A stretch of DNA of 64,000 nt from Metapseudomonas boanensis (GCF_018704125.1 NZ_JAGTIS010000003.1:310001-374000); one strand, 5' to 3'. Positions 29,337-39,151 are shown, numbered from the stretch's first letter. The notes: generated by a model from the letters alone, not told the origin. Translations and numbers: made by a program.

Positions 29337-29885
29337 TTATTGCTCGAGGGCGGTCCGCAGTCGCCCCCAGTCGAATGCGGGCCCCGGATCGGTCTTGCGA
29401 CCGGGCGCGATGTCACTGTGGCCACAGATACGCTCCGGGGTAATGGCCGGATAGCCGCGCCGCAGCTGGGCCACCAGGGCAATGAGCGAAGCATACTGGG
29501 TCTCTGTGAAAGGGAGTTCGTCCGTCCCTTCAAGTTCGATACCCAGGGAAAAATCGTTGCAGTTCTCGCGGCCGGCAAAACGCGACAGCCCGGCATGCCA
29601 GGCCCGATCGTTACAGGACACGAACTGAGTGACCGCGCCATTGCGCTCGATCAGAAAATGTGCGGAAACGGTAAGCCCGCTGATGCCAGCGAAGTACGGA
29701 TGCTCATTGGCGTCCAGGGCGTTCTGGAAGAACGCCTGGACCTTGCCCGTGCCGAACTGGCCCGGCGGAAGGCTGATGTTGTGAATCACCAGCAAGGAAA
29801 CCTCACCCAGCGGACGCTGGTTGAAGTTGGGTGAAGGACAGTGACTGATGCCCTGGCACCAGCCGCTTGCGAGATCCAGCTGCAT
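29337..29885 (-). CDS. ampD: 1,6-anhydro-N-acetylmuramyl-L-alanine amidase AmpD
   Basis: A 182-residue zinc amidase (Amidase_2). The expected zinc ligands are visible: H35 (VIHNISLP), H156 and D166 (GHSDIAPGRKTDPGP), with E117 in GIELEG as catalytic base. ATG 29885 follows AAGGAG by six bases; an ATG seven codons upstream lacks a ribosome site. It cleaves cytosolic anhydromuropeptides in cell-wall recycling, which controls AmpR-dependent ampC expression. Confidence 0.95.
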   Translation of the reverse strand: MQLDLASGWCQGISHCPSPNFNQRPLGEVSLLVIHNISLPPGQFGTGKVQAFFQNALDANEHPYFAGISGLTVSAHFLIERNGAVTQFVSCNDRAWHAGLSRFAGRENCNDFSLGIELEGTDELPFTETQYASLIALVAQLRRGYPAITPERICGHSDIAPGRKTDPGPAFDWGRLRTALEQ

Positions 29886-30038
29886 GTTGGCTCCTTGAAC
29901 TGCCATTCACTTTAGGCGCAGTGGAGCCATTTTAGCGAGGGCTCCGGCCGTAGCGAGCCCGAACTCAGGCCATTATCCAGGAATGAACCAACCTGCAGGC
30001 TGCATTCGCATGGGCGCAAATGCCTTCGCCATGCCCAT

Positions 30039-30096
30039 GTAGGAGCCAGCTTGCTGGCGAACGCGGGGGATCTTCGCGAGCAAGCTCGCTCCTACA
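30039..30096. repeat. REP palindrome pair
   Basis: Arms GTAGGAGCCAGCTTGCTGGC and GCGAGCAAGCTCGCTCCTAC between the DUF1631 gene and ampD. Confidence 0.9.
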
Positions 30097-30124
30097 AGGA
30101 TTTCCGGCCGCTCGCAACCGCCCC

Positions 30125-32365
30125 TCAAGCCCCTTTCATGCGCCGCAGGTTGCCAATCACCGACTCCAGCGCACGATCGAACAGCAAGGCATCATCCAGC
30201 AGGTGAATCGTCTTGCGGCGGAACTCCACCGCCAGGCTCGTGCGCGTCTTCTCCAGCACCTTCATCCCCGTGCGATTGACGAAGATGAACTTGCCGCTCG
30301 GTCGGATGATTGCCGCCAGCTTGCAGCGGAGCTTGTGCTCGTCGTCTTCCTGTAACTCGACCCAGCTGCCGACCCTCAGGTTATCGACGAAGCCCAGAGC
30401 CTCGTCGTCGACCACCACCACAGGCTCCGGATCAGGCGCTGGGGCTTCCCTCGGCGCTAGCAGGACAATCTCCTCAACCACGGCGACCATCGGTGCAGCG
30501 CTGCCAGGATCGAGCAACGGCCGCACCACCGAATCACCCACCGAAGACACTGGCTCCGAACGCTTGAAGCGCTGGAAGGTCTGGACGTGCAGGGATTCCA
30601 GCTGACTGAAAAACTCGCTGGTGGAGAACGGGTCGAAGGCAGCGCTCGCCAGCCCCTCGCGCAGGGACTTCAGCAGACCCGGCACCAAACCCAGCATCCG
30701 CGAGCGATCTTCCGGGGCCTCGTGGGGCTCCACGCTCCAGATCAGCTCGTCCATGGTCTGCAGGGCGGCGTGCCACTCATCCGACTCCACGCCGTGCTTC
30801 AGGCAGGCGAGCAACATCACTTTGCTCCAGGCCTCGCGCAGCAGGCGTACCACCACCTCCGGCAGCGTACGGCCCAGCAGGCGCTGGTTCAGGGCGCCCT
30901 CCACCTGCTTGCGGGCCAGTTCGGCCCTGGCGCGCCCTTCTTCGGCATCGCGGGTGCGTTGCTCCAGCAATTCGCTGCGGCGACGCTCGTCACCGGTATA
31001 GGCGATGAACTCGGCCAACAGGTCGGAAAAAATCACCGGATCATCGTCGAAGTCGTTCAGCAAGCGCTGCACGACCTGTTCGATGCGCTGATAGAGACTG
31101 TCGCGCTGGGCATCGTCGCGATCCCCGCAGCCAAGCGCAGCAGAGGCGATTTCGTTCAGCAACCGACGCGCCGGATGGCTGCCCCGGCTGAAAAACGTCT
31201 TGTCCAGCAGCGCGACCTTTAGCATCGGTATCTGCATGCGGCCGATAAGCGCCTTGAAGGCGTCCGGCAGCGTGCGGTCATCGAGGATGAACTCGAACAG
31301 CATGGAAACCACGTTGATGACATCGTCATCCACCTGGCCAATCACCCGCGTCCGCCCGCTCCGGGCAGTGGCACGGGTCAGCACCTGATCGAGGCTGATG
31401 CGCAGGTCGGCACTGCCCTCAACCTGCTGAGGCAGGCGCTGCTGCAGATGAGAAAGCAGGCGCAGCAGGTCAGGGTTGCTGATCGGCACCGCATCGGCCG
31501 GCAGCTCGCGTCGCGGCAGCGCAGTGCCCCGCGCCTGGGACAAAAGCTCCTGGAGGACACCGAACACCTCCTGGACGCTCCCCTCCACCGAACCGACAGC
31601 GCCAACCGGCGGCTCGGCGGGGGCCGCCTGCCGCGTGGGGCTGGCGTGCTCCTGCTGGCGCCGCACCGGCGCGGACTTGAGTTCCGGCAGCACGCCCGCG
31701 GCCACCAGTAACTGGTTCGCTTCGGCGTACAACTGCTCCAGCTCGCTGAGCACGTACTTCTCGAACAGCTTGAGGACGATCAGCTTGACCTTGATCTCCA
31801 CGCCCAGGCTGCGGCAGGCATCGAGAAACGCCTCGCACAGCAGGCGCGGGCCCAGGGGGTTGGTCTTGTCCTCGATCTTCTTGCTGACCAGCACATTAAG
31901 GCGGGCGGTCAGATGGCCAATGGCAACCGCATCACGGCTCATCACCCTGGCGACCATGGCATCCTGCGCCACGGCCTCTTCCAGTTCATCGTTCTGCACC
32001 AGCGCGAGGCCGTCGAACGACAGCGCATCCAGCTGCGGAGCCCTGCCGATATCGTATTGGCCGAGCACGGAGAAAGACTCGGAAACCTTGTGCAGAAAGG
32101 CACGCTCGATGCTCTTGCGCTTCAAGCGCATGTCCCGCATCGCCTCGAAGAACGCGTTCTGCTCAACGTTGCTGGTCGACCGGTCGGCCATCTCGAAGAG
32201 GGTATCGTCCGCGTTGTCGAACAGCTCTTGAAGCGCCTGCTTCAAGCGCAGAGCCATTTTGTCGCGCACCTGGATCAAGGCCACGGGCAGCCTGCCTACC
32301 GGTGAAATTGGCGATGGCTCGGCGGCATCCTTGGTTAAAGGAACCACCTTCGCGTCGGTGTGCAT
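30125..32365 (-). CDS. DUF1631-family protein
   Basis: A 746-residue largely helical, acidic cytoplasmic protein, the PA4523-type neighbour between ampD and nadC. Family features: LALVQNDELEEAVAQDAMVARV, LGPRLLCEAFLDACRSL, LIGRMQIPMLKVALLDKTFFSRGSHPARRLLNEIA, and a C-terminal small beta domain (VGSWVELQEDDEHKLRCKLAAIIRPSGKFIFVNRTGMKV) that resembles a PilZ/YcgR-type barrel. ATG 32365 has GGGAGG upstream. Function unknown; any link to cyclic-di-GMP is speculation. Confidence 0.85.
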   Translation of the reverse strand: MHTDAKVVPLTKDAAEPSPISPVGRLPVALIQVRDKMALRLKQALQELFDNADDTLFEMADRSTSNVEQNAFFEAMRDMRLKRKSIERAFLHKVSESFSVLGQYDIGRAPQLDALSFDGLALVQNDELEEAVAQDAMVARVMSRDAVAIGHLTARLNVLVSKKIEDKTNPLGPRLLCEAFLDACRSLGVEIKVKLIVLKLFEKYVLSELEQLYAEANQLLVAAGVLPELKSAPVRRQQEHASPTRQAAPAEPPVGAVGSVEGSVQEVFGVLQELLSQARGTALPRRELPADAVPISNPDLLRLLSHLQQRLPQQVEGSADLRISLDQVLTRATARSGRTRVIGQVDDDVINVVSMLFEFILDDRTLPDAFKALIGRMQIPMLKVALLDKTFFSRGSHPARRLLNEIASAALGCGDRDDAQRDSLYQRIEQVVQRLLNDFDDDPVIFSDLLAEFIAYTGDERRRSELLEQRTRDAEEGRARAELARKQVEGALNQRLLGRTLPEVVVRLLREAWSKVMLLACLKHGVESDEWHAALQTMDELIWSVEPHEAPEDRSRMLGLVPGLLKSLREGLASAAFDPFSTSEFFSQLESLHVQTFQRFKRSEPVSSVGDSVVRPLLDPGSAAPMVAVVEEIVLLAPREAPAPDPEPVVVVDDEALGFVDNLRVGSWVELQEDDEHKLRCKLAAIIRPSGKFIFVNRTGMKVLEKTRTSLAVEFRRKTIHLLDDALLFDRALESVIGNLRRMKGA

Positions 32366-32550
32366 CACGGGCCTCCCACAGGCCGCCTACCCGCACAGGG
32401 CAGACAGGTCCGAACGTCGATCAACGGGGAGTCATCCATAACGTCAAGTGTCTGGCGTCAAAATATGATGGAACTTACTCATTATAGGGACGAAGCCATG
32501 ACAACCAAGCGACGTTTTCCTTCAGACATGACTCAGGTCACAGATAATAA

Positions 32551-33609
<1,059 letters not shown>

Positions 33610-33622
33610 TCAAATTTCAGAC

Positions 33623-33660
33623 AACAAAAAGCCCCGTACCAGACGGGGCTTTTTGTTGGG
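33623..33660. terminator. Bidirectional rho-independent terminator after nadC
   Basis: AAAAAGCCCCGT...ACGGGGCTTTTT reads as a terminator on both strands. On the plus strand it ends nadC. Before island integration it would also have lain just downstream of the minus-strand tRNA-Thr gene. Confidence 0.93.
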
Positions 33661-33664
33661 ATCG

Positions 33665-33711
33665 TGGTGCCGGTGAAAGGAATCGAACCCTCGACCTTCT
33701 CATTACGAATG
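33665..33711. repeat. Left island attachment site: 3' fragment of tRNA-Thr (47 bp)
   Basis: This segment is identical over 47 bp to 56019-56065, the 3' half of the intact tRNA-Thr(CGT) gene including its CCA end. Identity stops exactly after ACGAATG. It marks the left end of the integrated island. Confidence 0.93.
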
Positions 33712-33795
33712 CGAGGGCGTGTGGATACCTTCTCATTTTTCAACCTTTACTAACCTATACAGAATAGGGCCTTCAGCTTATTGTCGCCTTTACGG

Positions 33796-33861
33796 GCTAT
33801 CACCAAAATCGACCAAATTTGATAGCCAGCGCTAGCCCAGTGATAGCCCGGCGCTAGCCCG
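33796..33861. repeat. Short tandem TAGCCC repeats beside the integrase: candidate arm-type sites
   Basis: GCTATCACC (inverted), TGATAGCCAGC, GCGCTAGCCCAG, TGATAGCCCG and GCGCTAGCCCG follow in close order just upstream of the integrase gene. Two more copies, GGTGCTAGCCC twice, lie at 55949-55972 near the right end. Placement at both termini suits integrase arm binding or directionality-factor sites; this is inference. Confidence 0.5.
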
Positions 33862-33891
33862 TCGAGAACCTGAGGCCCGCAAGGTAACTGT

Positions 33892-35259
33892 ATGGCGAAG
33901 CTGAAATTCACCAAAACGGCACTGCTGGCGCTAGCCCCACCTGAGGCTGGAAAGCGTCTGGCGGTCTATGACACAGAAATACCGAAGCTGGCGATGCGCA
34001 TCACCGCAGCCGGCACCCGCACCTTCTATGTGGTCAAGCGTGCCGGCGCATCAATGGCCTGGGTAAAACTCGGCACCCTCCCCGAGATGACCGTCGAGCA
34101 GGCCCGCGCCGAGGCGCAGAAGATCCTCGGCGAATTCGCCACCGGGGCCAACCCCGCCGCCGCCCGCCGAGCGATTCGGGGGGAGCCGACCTTTGCCGAG
34201 ATGCTCAAGCAGTTCCTCGCCGAGAAGAAGAAGCGCGACGGCACCCCGCTGGGCGAAAAGACCAAGCGCGATTACCTCGACCTGCTGCGTCTGTACCTGG
34301 AGACGATCAAGTCAAGGAAGCTGTCGCATATCACCAAACAAGACTTGAAGGCCATTCACTCGAAGGCATCGAAGAAAAGCGCCGCACAGGCCGACAAGGC
34401 AATGGCCGTCGTCTCCTCGGTTTTTAACTTCGCCGCCGACCTGGAGCTGTTCGAGGGCACCAACCCCGCCAGCCGCATTCAGAAGAACCCGGCGCCGTCG
34501 CGCGACCGCTTCGCCCAGTCCGTCGAACTGCCGCACCTGTTCGCTGCCATCGGCGAGTCGAGCCTCGCCGACTTCTTTCTGTTGTCGCTGCTGACTGGTG
34601 CGCGTCGCTCCAACGTACAGGCAATGGCCTGGCGCGACCTCGACCTCGATACCCGCATCTGGCGCATCGGCATGACCAAGAATGGCACCCCACAGAATGT
34701 CACCTTATCGCCCGAGGCCGCCGCTGCCCTGGTCGCCCGCAAGCGCACGACCGGCGCCTCGCCTTTCGTGTTTCCCGGCGAGGGCAAGACCGGCCATCTG
34801 GTCGAGCCGAAGAAGGCGTGGGCCGCCATCCTGCTGCGCGCCAGTCTGCGCCGCCTCCTCGACCACCTGGAAGGACTCGGCAAGCTGACTGCCGAGGAGC
34901 GCCAGCTCGCCGACAAGCAGATCACCGAAGCGCCAGCCGCCGCCGAGAAGCGTTATCGAGCCATCGCCGACGCGCTGGAAATCGACCCGGCGCTTTATGA
35001 CATGACCGACCTACGCATTCATGACCTGCGCCGTACCCTCGGCAGCTGGCAAGCGAAGACCGGTGCATCCATGGCGATCATCGGCAAGAGCCTTAACCAC
35101 AAGACGCATCAGGCCACGGCGATCTATGCCCGCCTCGACCTTGATCCCGTGCGCCAGTCTGTCGAGACGGCAACGCTGGCCATGCTTGAGGCGGCAGGGA
35201 TCAAGCAGCCCACCGAAGTGGTGACGTTGCCGGCAAAGCGCAGAGCGAAGAAGAACTAG
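33892..35259 (+). CDS. Tyrosine recombinase/integrase of the island
   Basis: A 455-residue P4-type integrase. The N-terminal DUF4102-like region (MAKLKFTKTALLALAPPEAGKRLAVYDTEIPKL) is followed by a core-binding domain and the catalytic domain with R238 (LLTGARRSN), H377 and R380 (RIHDLRRTLG), H403 (SLNHK) and Y412 (AIYARL). All key residues are intact, so it is probably active. An extra segment of about 50 residues (LLRASLRRLLDHLEG to ALYDMTD) lies between the lysine-hairpin region and box II. The gene reads away from attL, which is unusual because the intact tRNA lies 22 kb away at the other end. Confidence 0.94.
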   Translation: MAKLKFTKTALLALAPPEAGKRLAVYDTEIPKLAMRITAAGTRTFYVVKRAGASMAWVKLGTLPEMTVEQARAEAQKILGEFATGANPAAARRAIRGEPTFAEMLKQFLAEKKKRDGTPLGEKTKRDYLDLLRLYLETIKSRKLSHITKQDLKAIHSKASKKSAAQADKAMAVVSSVFNFAADLELFEGTNPASRIQKNPAPSRDRFAQSVELPHLFAAIGESSLADFFLLSLLTGARRSNVQAMAWRDLDLDTRIWRIGMTKNGTPQNVTLSPEAAAALVARKRTTGASPFVFPGEGKTGHLVEPKKAWAAILLRASLRRLLDHLEGLGKLTAEERQLADKQITEAPAAAEKRYRAIADALEIDPALYDMTDLRIHDLRRTLGSWQAKTGASMAIIGKSLNHKTHQATAIYARLDLDPVRQSVETATLAMLEAAGIKQPTEVVTLPAKRRAKKN

Positions 35260-35310
35260 ATCACCGGCTTCACCGAGCATCGGCTGACCTAGGGCCTCCT
35301 CCCGAAAAGC

Positions 35311-35359
35311 GGACTTCCCACCCGCCCGACCAGTCGGTCTATTCCGTAAGTGGGAGTCC
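35311..35359. repeat. Nested inverted repeat downstream of the integrase
   Basis: The outer pair GGACTTCCCAC / GTGGGAGTCC encloses a perfect inner dyad CCGAC-CA-GTCGG (35326-35337). It lies just before the next ORF, so it could be a 5'-leader structure or operator. Function unknown. Confidence 0.5.
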
Positions 35360-35378
35360 TTGTTAAGGCGCCTGAATC

Positions 35379-35924
35379 GTGAACGACGATAAGAATTACT
35401 TAGAAAAAATTGCCGGGCTTGAGGAAGGCGCTAGCAGCGTCATCCAGCTGAGCCAAGAAACGCCCCTGGAACATTTCTTCGACGTTGTCGAGCGGTTGGA
35501 CACCCGCGTACTCGATAACTCGGGGGTTATTCGGGATGGGCTCTTAGGTCAGCTGGGCTGCATCGACCTGGCGATATACCGGCACCCCGATGTCGCAGAC
35601 GACTTGAAGTTAGGCTTCAAAATTCTTCTTCTGGCTCTGATTGAGGCTAACGTAATCGCCCTAGGCGAGGACAAGGACGCGCAGGTTAAAAAGGCGGTGC
35701 AGGAGCAAACGTCAGCCTCAGCGCGCAAGGCCGCCCATGCACGCCACCACCACACCAACCAGCAGAAAGCCGCCGCCTTGGCAGCATGGGACGCATACGG
35801 AGAAAACGTCAGCAGCGTAGCCGCCTTCGCCCGAAGTCGGCACAAGGACTATGGCGTTACTCAGCGCACCTTGTGCAGTTGGATTAGCGATCATTGCAAA
35901 GCCACGGAGAAAACCACGGACTAA
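35379..35924 (+). CDS. Hypothetical island protein
   Basis: A 181-residue protein from GTG 35379 with AAGG about 11 bases upstream. The first 100 residues are acidic and helical (LEHFFDVVERLDTRVLDNSG). The middle is Ala/His rich (SASARKAAHARHHHTNQQKAAALAAWDAYGENVS). The C-terminus (RHKDYGVTQRTLCSWISDHCK) resembles a DNA-binding helix-turn-helix. I do not recognise the family; a regulator role would be speculative. Confidence 0.65.
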   Translation: MNDDKNYLEKIAGLEEGASSVIQLSQETPLEHFFDVVERLDTRVLDNSGVIRDGLLGQLGCIDLAIYRHPDVADDLKLGFKILLLALIEANVIALGEDKDAQVKKAVQEQTSASARKAAHARHHHTNQQKAAALAAWDAYGENVSSVAAFARSRHKDYGVTQRTLCSWISDHCKATEKTTD

Positions 35925-35928
35925 CCCC

Positions 35929-35963
35929 TACAGTTTGCGCGCACGCTGTACAGTCTGCGCGCA
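35929..35963. promoter_or_regulatory. Two 15-bp direct repeats spaced 20 bp (TACAGTYTGCGCGCA)
   Basis: TACAGTTTGCGCGCA (35929-35943) and TACAGTCTGCGCGCA (35949-35963) are two helical turns apart and about 75 bp upstream of the AlpA-like gene. They look like operator half-sites or iterons. Confidence 0.6.
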
Positions 35964-36035
35964 GACCGGACTGCCGCTACCGCCAACCGCTCCGGATCAT
36001 CGCCCCGTTAAATCAACCTAGACGGGGTTATTCAC

Positions 36036-36314
36036 ATGAACACCACTCATTCCGCAAACATTGCCGCGATCAAATCTGAGATCGCCGCTCAGCTCGGCTA
36101 CGACCCGAAAAACCCGCCTGTCAACGTAGACGATAAGCAGGCTGCCACCGCTCTTGGCTTGCAGCCGACCACTCTTGCGGTCTGGCGCTCGACCGGCCGC
36201 TACAACCTGCCGTTCCTCAAGGTCGGCCGCTTGGTGAAGTACCGCCTGAGCGACCTTGCCGAGTTCCTGGCACGCCGCACCGCCACTCACACCGGCGTGG
36301 TGCACTCGGAATGA
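36036..36314 (+). CDS. AlpA/excisionase-like HTH protein
   Basis: A 92-residue protein whose C-terminal half has a MerR/excisionase-type winged helix: DKQAATALGLQPTTLAVWRSTGRYNLPFLKVGRLVKYRLSDLAEFLARRT. Proteins of this kind in P4-like islands are directionality factors or activators of integrase genes. Its stop overlaps the next start (ATGATG), so it heads an operon with the primase-fragment and DUF3987 genes. Confidence 0.8.
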   Translation: MNTTHSANIAAIKSEIAAQLGYDPKNPPVNVDDKQAATALGLQPTTLAVWRSTGRYNLPFLKVGRLVKYRLSDLAEFLARRTATHTGVVHSE

Positions 36315-36703
36315 TGCCCGCCGACAAACTGCTGCCGCAGCTAAGCCGAGTGCAACAGGTGAAGCCGAAGCAGTGGACAGCACTTTGCCCGGCGCATGAT
36401 GACCAGACCCCCAGCCTGCGAATTGTGGAAACCGCGGACGGGACGCTGCTGCTGAAGTGCTGGGCCGGCTGTACTGCTGCTGAGATCGTCGAAGCGGTCG
36501 AGCTGACGCTGCGCGATCTGTTCCCCGAGGATCACCAGCGTCCGGCGCGACGTGGCCCGCATCGTGCCGCCATCGACCATGAACGCCGCATCGTGGTCTT
36601 TGGCCTGTTGCTGCTGGCGCAGGGGGCGAAGCTGCCGCTCTCCGATCTGGAGCGTCTGGAAACTGCCCGCCGTCGCCTGGCTCGACTGGAGGGCCGCAAA
36701 TGA
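36311..36703 (+). CDS. CHC2 zinc-finger primase-like small protein
   Basis: A 130-residue protein with a primase zinc-finger pattern: WTALCPAHDDQTPSLRIVE then LLLKCWAGCTAAEIVEAV (C-x2-H ... C-x4-C). It covers only the DNA-binding finger of a primase, with no TOPRIM core. It overlaps the genes on both sides (ATGA-type), so translation is coupled to the AlpA-like and DUF3987 genes. Likely part of the island's replication or maintenance module. Confidence 0.78.
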   Translation: MMPADKLLPQLSRVQQVKPKQWTALCPAHDDQTPSLRIVETADGTLLLKCWAGCTAAEIVEAVELTLRDLFPEDHQRPARRGPHRAAIDHERRIVVFGLLLLAQGAKLPLSDLERLETARRRLARLEGRK

Positions 36704-38244
36704 CCTCAGTTCAAGACCTTTCTGCCAGTCAGTGGGAAAGCTTGGTGGACAACCTGCCGGCCTTCGCTGAGGAGATGCCGGACCAAGCCTTGGCGGATTA
36801 CCTCAATCCGGCGATCAAACCACAACCGCTGCCGAATGGCCTGCCCCCGGCGATGGCTTGGAAAGATGCTCTGTTGCCCGAGGCGCTTCGCGGCTTTGTC
36901 CGCGACACTGCCGATCGTACCCAGTGCCCGCCCGATTTCATGGCAGTCGCCCTGGTGGTTGGTATCAGCGCCGTGGTTGGCCGCAAGTTCACCATCCACC
37001 CGAAGCAGCGCGACGATTGGGAAGTCGTGCCGAATCAGTGGGGCTGCATCATCGGCAGGCCGTCCGCCATGAAGTCACCGGCACTCAAGCAGGCCCTGCG
37101 CCCGCTGGTCGCCCTGGAAGCCAAGGAACGGGAGAAACACGGCCAGGCCTTGATCAAGTACAAGGCTGCCAGTGAGGTGCTGGAGCTGGAGCGCAAGGCG
37201 GCCAAGGACAAGGCTAAGAAGCTGATGACGGAGGACAAAAGGGACGCGGCACTAACAGCACTGACAGAGTTCGCCAACGATCTGCCGACACCGATTCCGC
37301 GTCGCTACATCGTCAACGATGCCAGCGTCGAGAAGCTGGGGGAGTTGCTGAACGAAAACCCCAACGGCCTGTTGCTGGCCCGCGACGAACTGGGCGGCTG
37401 GCTGGCCCTGATGCAGACCGAGGATGGCGCTGTTGCGCGCGCCTTCTACCTCGAATGCTTCGACGGCAACGGCACGTTTACCTATGACCGCATTGGCCGG
37501 GGCACCGTACATATCGAATCCTGCTGTATTTCCCTGGTCGGTGGCATTCAACCCTCTCGTATCGCTCCCCTGGTGCGTGGTGCGGTGACCGGAGAACTGG
37601 ATGATGGCCTTGTACAGCGGCTGCAACTGGCCGTCTGGCCCGACGATGATCGGGCTTGGCAGCTTGTTGACCGCAGGCCGAACAAAGCGGCCCAAGAACG
37701 TGTCGGGGCCGTCATTCACGACCTTGACCAGGTGCCGGATGAACCACGGCAGGCGCTGCGCTTCGACCTGGCGGCACAGGACCTGTTCAACGCCTGGTAC
37801 ACCGCACACATGCAGGAAATCCGGCACGGCGAGATGCATCCGGCCTTGCAGTCGCACTTGATGAAGATGCCGCAGACCATTGCCGGCCTGGCGTTGCTGT
37901 TTGAGCTGATTGGTGGTGGACGGGATGCCGTAGGCGTCAAGGCAACAGCCCGCGCCCTGGCCTGGGCCGACTACCTCAAGTCGCACGCTGGCCGCCTGTA
38001 TGGCGCGGCAATCAATGCTCCGCTGATGGGCGCCCGCCTGATCTTGGCGCGTAAGGACAAGCTGCCCGAGCCGTTCACACCACGGGAAGTCCGCCTCAAA
38101 GGGTGGGCTGGCCTCGATTCTCTGGAGGTCGTGAATGAGGCGCTCGCCACCTTGAGCGAGCACCGTTTCGTTATCGGCTACGAAGTGGCCGGCGACAAGG
38201 GCGGCCGCCCTTCGAAACGATACGTCTGGCGCAGGGACGCGTAA
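36700..38244 (+). CDS. DUF3987-family (YfjI-like) protein
   Basis: A 514-residue protein with the DUF3987 pattern: CPPDFMAVALVVGISAVVGRKFTIHPK, WGCIIGRPSAMKSPALKQAL (P-loop-like), a coiled-coil at about 145-185, RDELGGWLALMQ, and CCISLVGGIQPSRIAPLV. These are helicase/primase-associated proteins of mobile islands. The start overlaps the preceding stop and the TAATG at its end couples it to the next frame. Confidence 0.82.
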   Translation: MTSVQDLSASQWESLVDNLPAFAEEMPDQALADYLNPAIKPQPLPNGLPPAMAWKDALLPEALRGFVRDTADRTQCPPDFMAVALVVGISAVVGRKFTIHPKQRDDWEVVPNQWGCIIGRPSAMKSPALKQALRPLVALEAKEREKHGQALIKYKAASEVLELERKAAKDKAKKLMTEDKRDAALTALTEFANDLPTPIPRRYIVNDASVEKLGELLNENPNGLLLARDELGGWLALMQTEDGAVARAFYLECFDGNGTFTYDRIGRGTVHIESCCISLVGGIQPSRIAPLVRGAVTGELDDGLVQRLQLAVWPDDDRAWQLVDRRPNKAAQERVGAVIHDLDQVPDEPRQALRFDLAAQDLFNAWYTAHMQEIRHGEMHPALQSHLMKMPQTIAGLALLFELIGGGRDAVGVKATARALAWADYLKSHAGRLYGAAINAPLMGARLILARKDKLPEPFTPREVRLKGWAGLDSLEVVNEALATLSEHRFVIGYEVAGDKGGRPSKRYVWRRDA

Positions 38245-38978
38245 TGGGTCGGTGGATGCAGAAAATCGCCAAAAGGGTCGAGGCCGAACCTACAAAACCA
38301 ACAGAACCTAGTTTTGTAGGTTTTGAAGGCATCCCCTCCCCCGTTTTCGGGGAAAAACGTCGATTGGCCTGGCCGCTGCGGAACGAGGTCACCGCCAATT
38401 TGCCCTGGTTTCCTACATCACCAGAATCGACACAAGGCCGTAAGGGGGGACCTGGCTCGCATGTCCCTTCTGACGGAAACCTCTCTTCAAATTGCCAAAT
38501 GATTTCGACAAATCCTTGGGAGCAAAAATGGGCGGATGGGGTAGTGGGCGCGGACGGGTTGGCAAGGTCACCACAGTCGACATGCTGGCGCTGGATGTTC
38601 GTCTCCTGCAGCGAGATGGCCTGCTTGCACCAGGCAAGACCGCCTCGTGGTGCTGGTCGCTCAATGGCGAAAATCTCGGGTCCATCCAGATTCGGGCAAA
38701 GACTGGCCGTGTCACTCTCCACTACCGAACCCGCATCAGCGGCAATGAATTGCAGACGAGGGAGTACCCCGTCTTTCTGGAATGGACAGGCTGCACCTAT
38801 GGCGGACAACGGCCATGGTTCCTGTGCCCTGGGCGAGATTGCGGGCGGCGCGTGGCGATACTGTTCGGCGGGTCAGTCTTTGCCTGTCGGCACTGCCACC
38901 AGTTGGCATATCCCAGCCAGCGTACGCGCTTCCGTGATCCGGCGATGCTGCGTGCCGACAGAATCCGGAAGAAGCTGA
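38244..38978 (+). CDS. Probably decayed small ORF after the DUF3987 gene
   Basis: The start is coupled to the DUF3987 stop (TAATG) and the first 40 residues (MGRWMQKIAKRV, PTKPTEPSFVGFEG) look like a real short island protein. After about residue 95 the frame runs for 451 bp inside the better-supported gene at 38528 and loses protein-like composition. I infer a real 5' end and a frameshifted or deleted 3' end. Confidence 0.4.
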   Translation: MGRWMQKIAKRVEAEPTKPTEPSFVGFEGIPSPVFGEKRRLAWPLRNEVTANLPWFPTSPESTQGRKGGPGSHVPSDGNLSSNCQMISTNPWEQKWADGVVGADGLARSPQSTCWRWMFVSCSEMACLHQARPPRGAGRSMAKISGPSRFGQRLAVSLSTTEPASAAMNCRRGSTPSFWNGQAAPMADNGHGSCALGEIAGGAWRYCSAGQSLPVGTATSWHIPASVRASVIRRCCVPTESGRS

Positions 38979-39151
38979 ACTGGACGCCGGGCATCTTCAA
39001 TGGTGACGGAGTCAAACCCAAGGGGATGCACTGGAAAACCTTTAATCGCCTGAAGGCCGAACATACTGGGTATGTGCTGGAATCGATGATGGCGATGGAA
39101 GACTGCTATGAGAGGTACGAGCGCGAACTGGCCAGGATTGAAGGCCGCTGA
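38528..39151 (+). CDS. Conserved mobile-island hypothetical protein with zinc-finger motif
   Basis: A 207-residue protein starting MGGWGSGRGRVGKVTTVDMLALDVRLLQRDGLL, a recurrent pattern in integrative elements of Proteobacteria. The centre has two CxxC-like knuckles (FLCPGRDCGRRV and FACRHCHQLAYPSQ). ATG 38528 follows GGGAGC; a start 12 codons upstream lacks a ribosome site. Function unknown; zinc and nucleic-acid binding are inferred. Confidence 0.8.
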   Translation: MGGWGSGRGRVGKVTTVDMLALDVRLLQRDGLLAPGKTASWCWSLNGENLGSIQIRAKTGRVTLHYRTRISGNELQTREYPVFLEWTGCTYGGQRPWFLCPGRDCGRRVAILFGGSVFACRHCHQLAYPSQRTRFRDPAMLRADRIRKKLNWTPGIFNGDGVKPKGMHWKTFNRLKAEHTGYVLESMMAMEDCYERYERELARIEGR

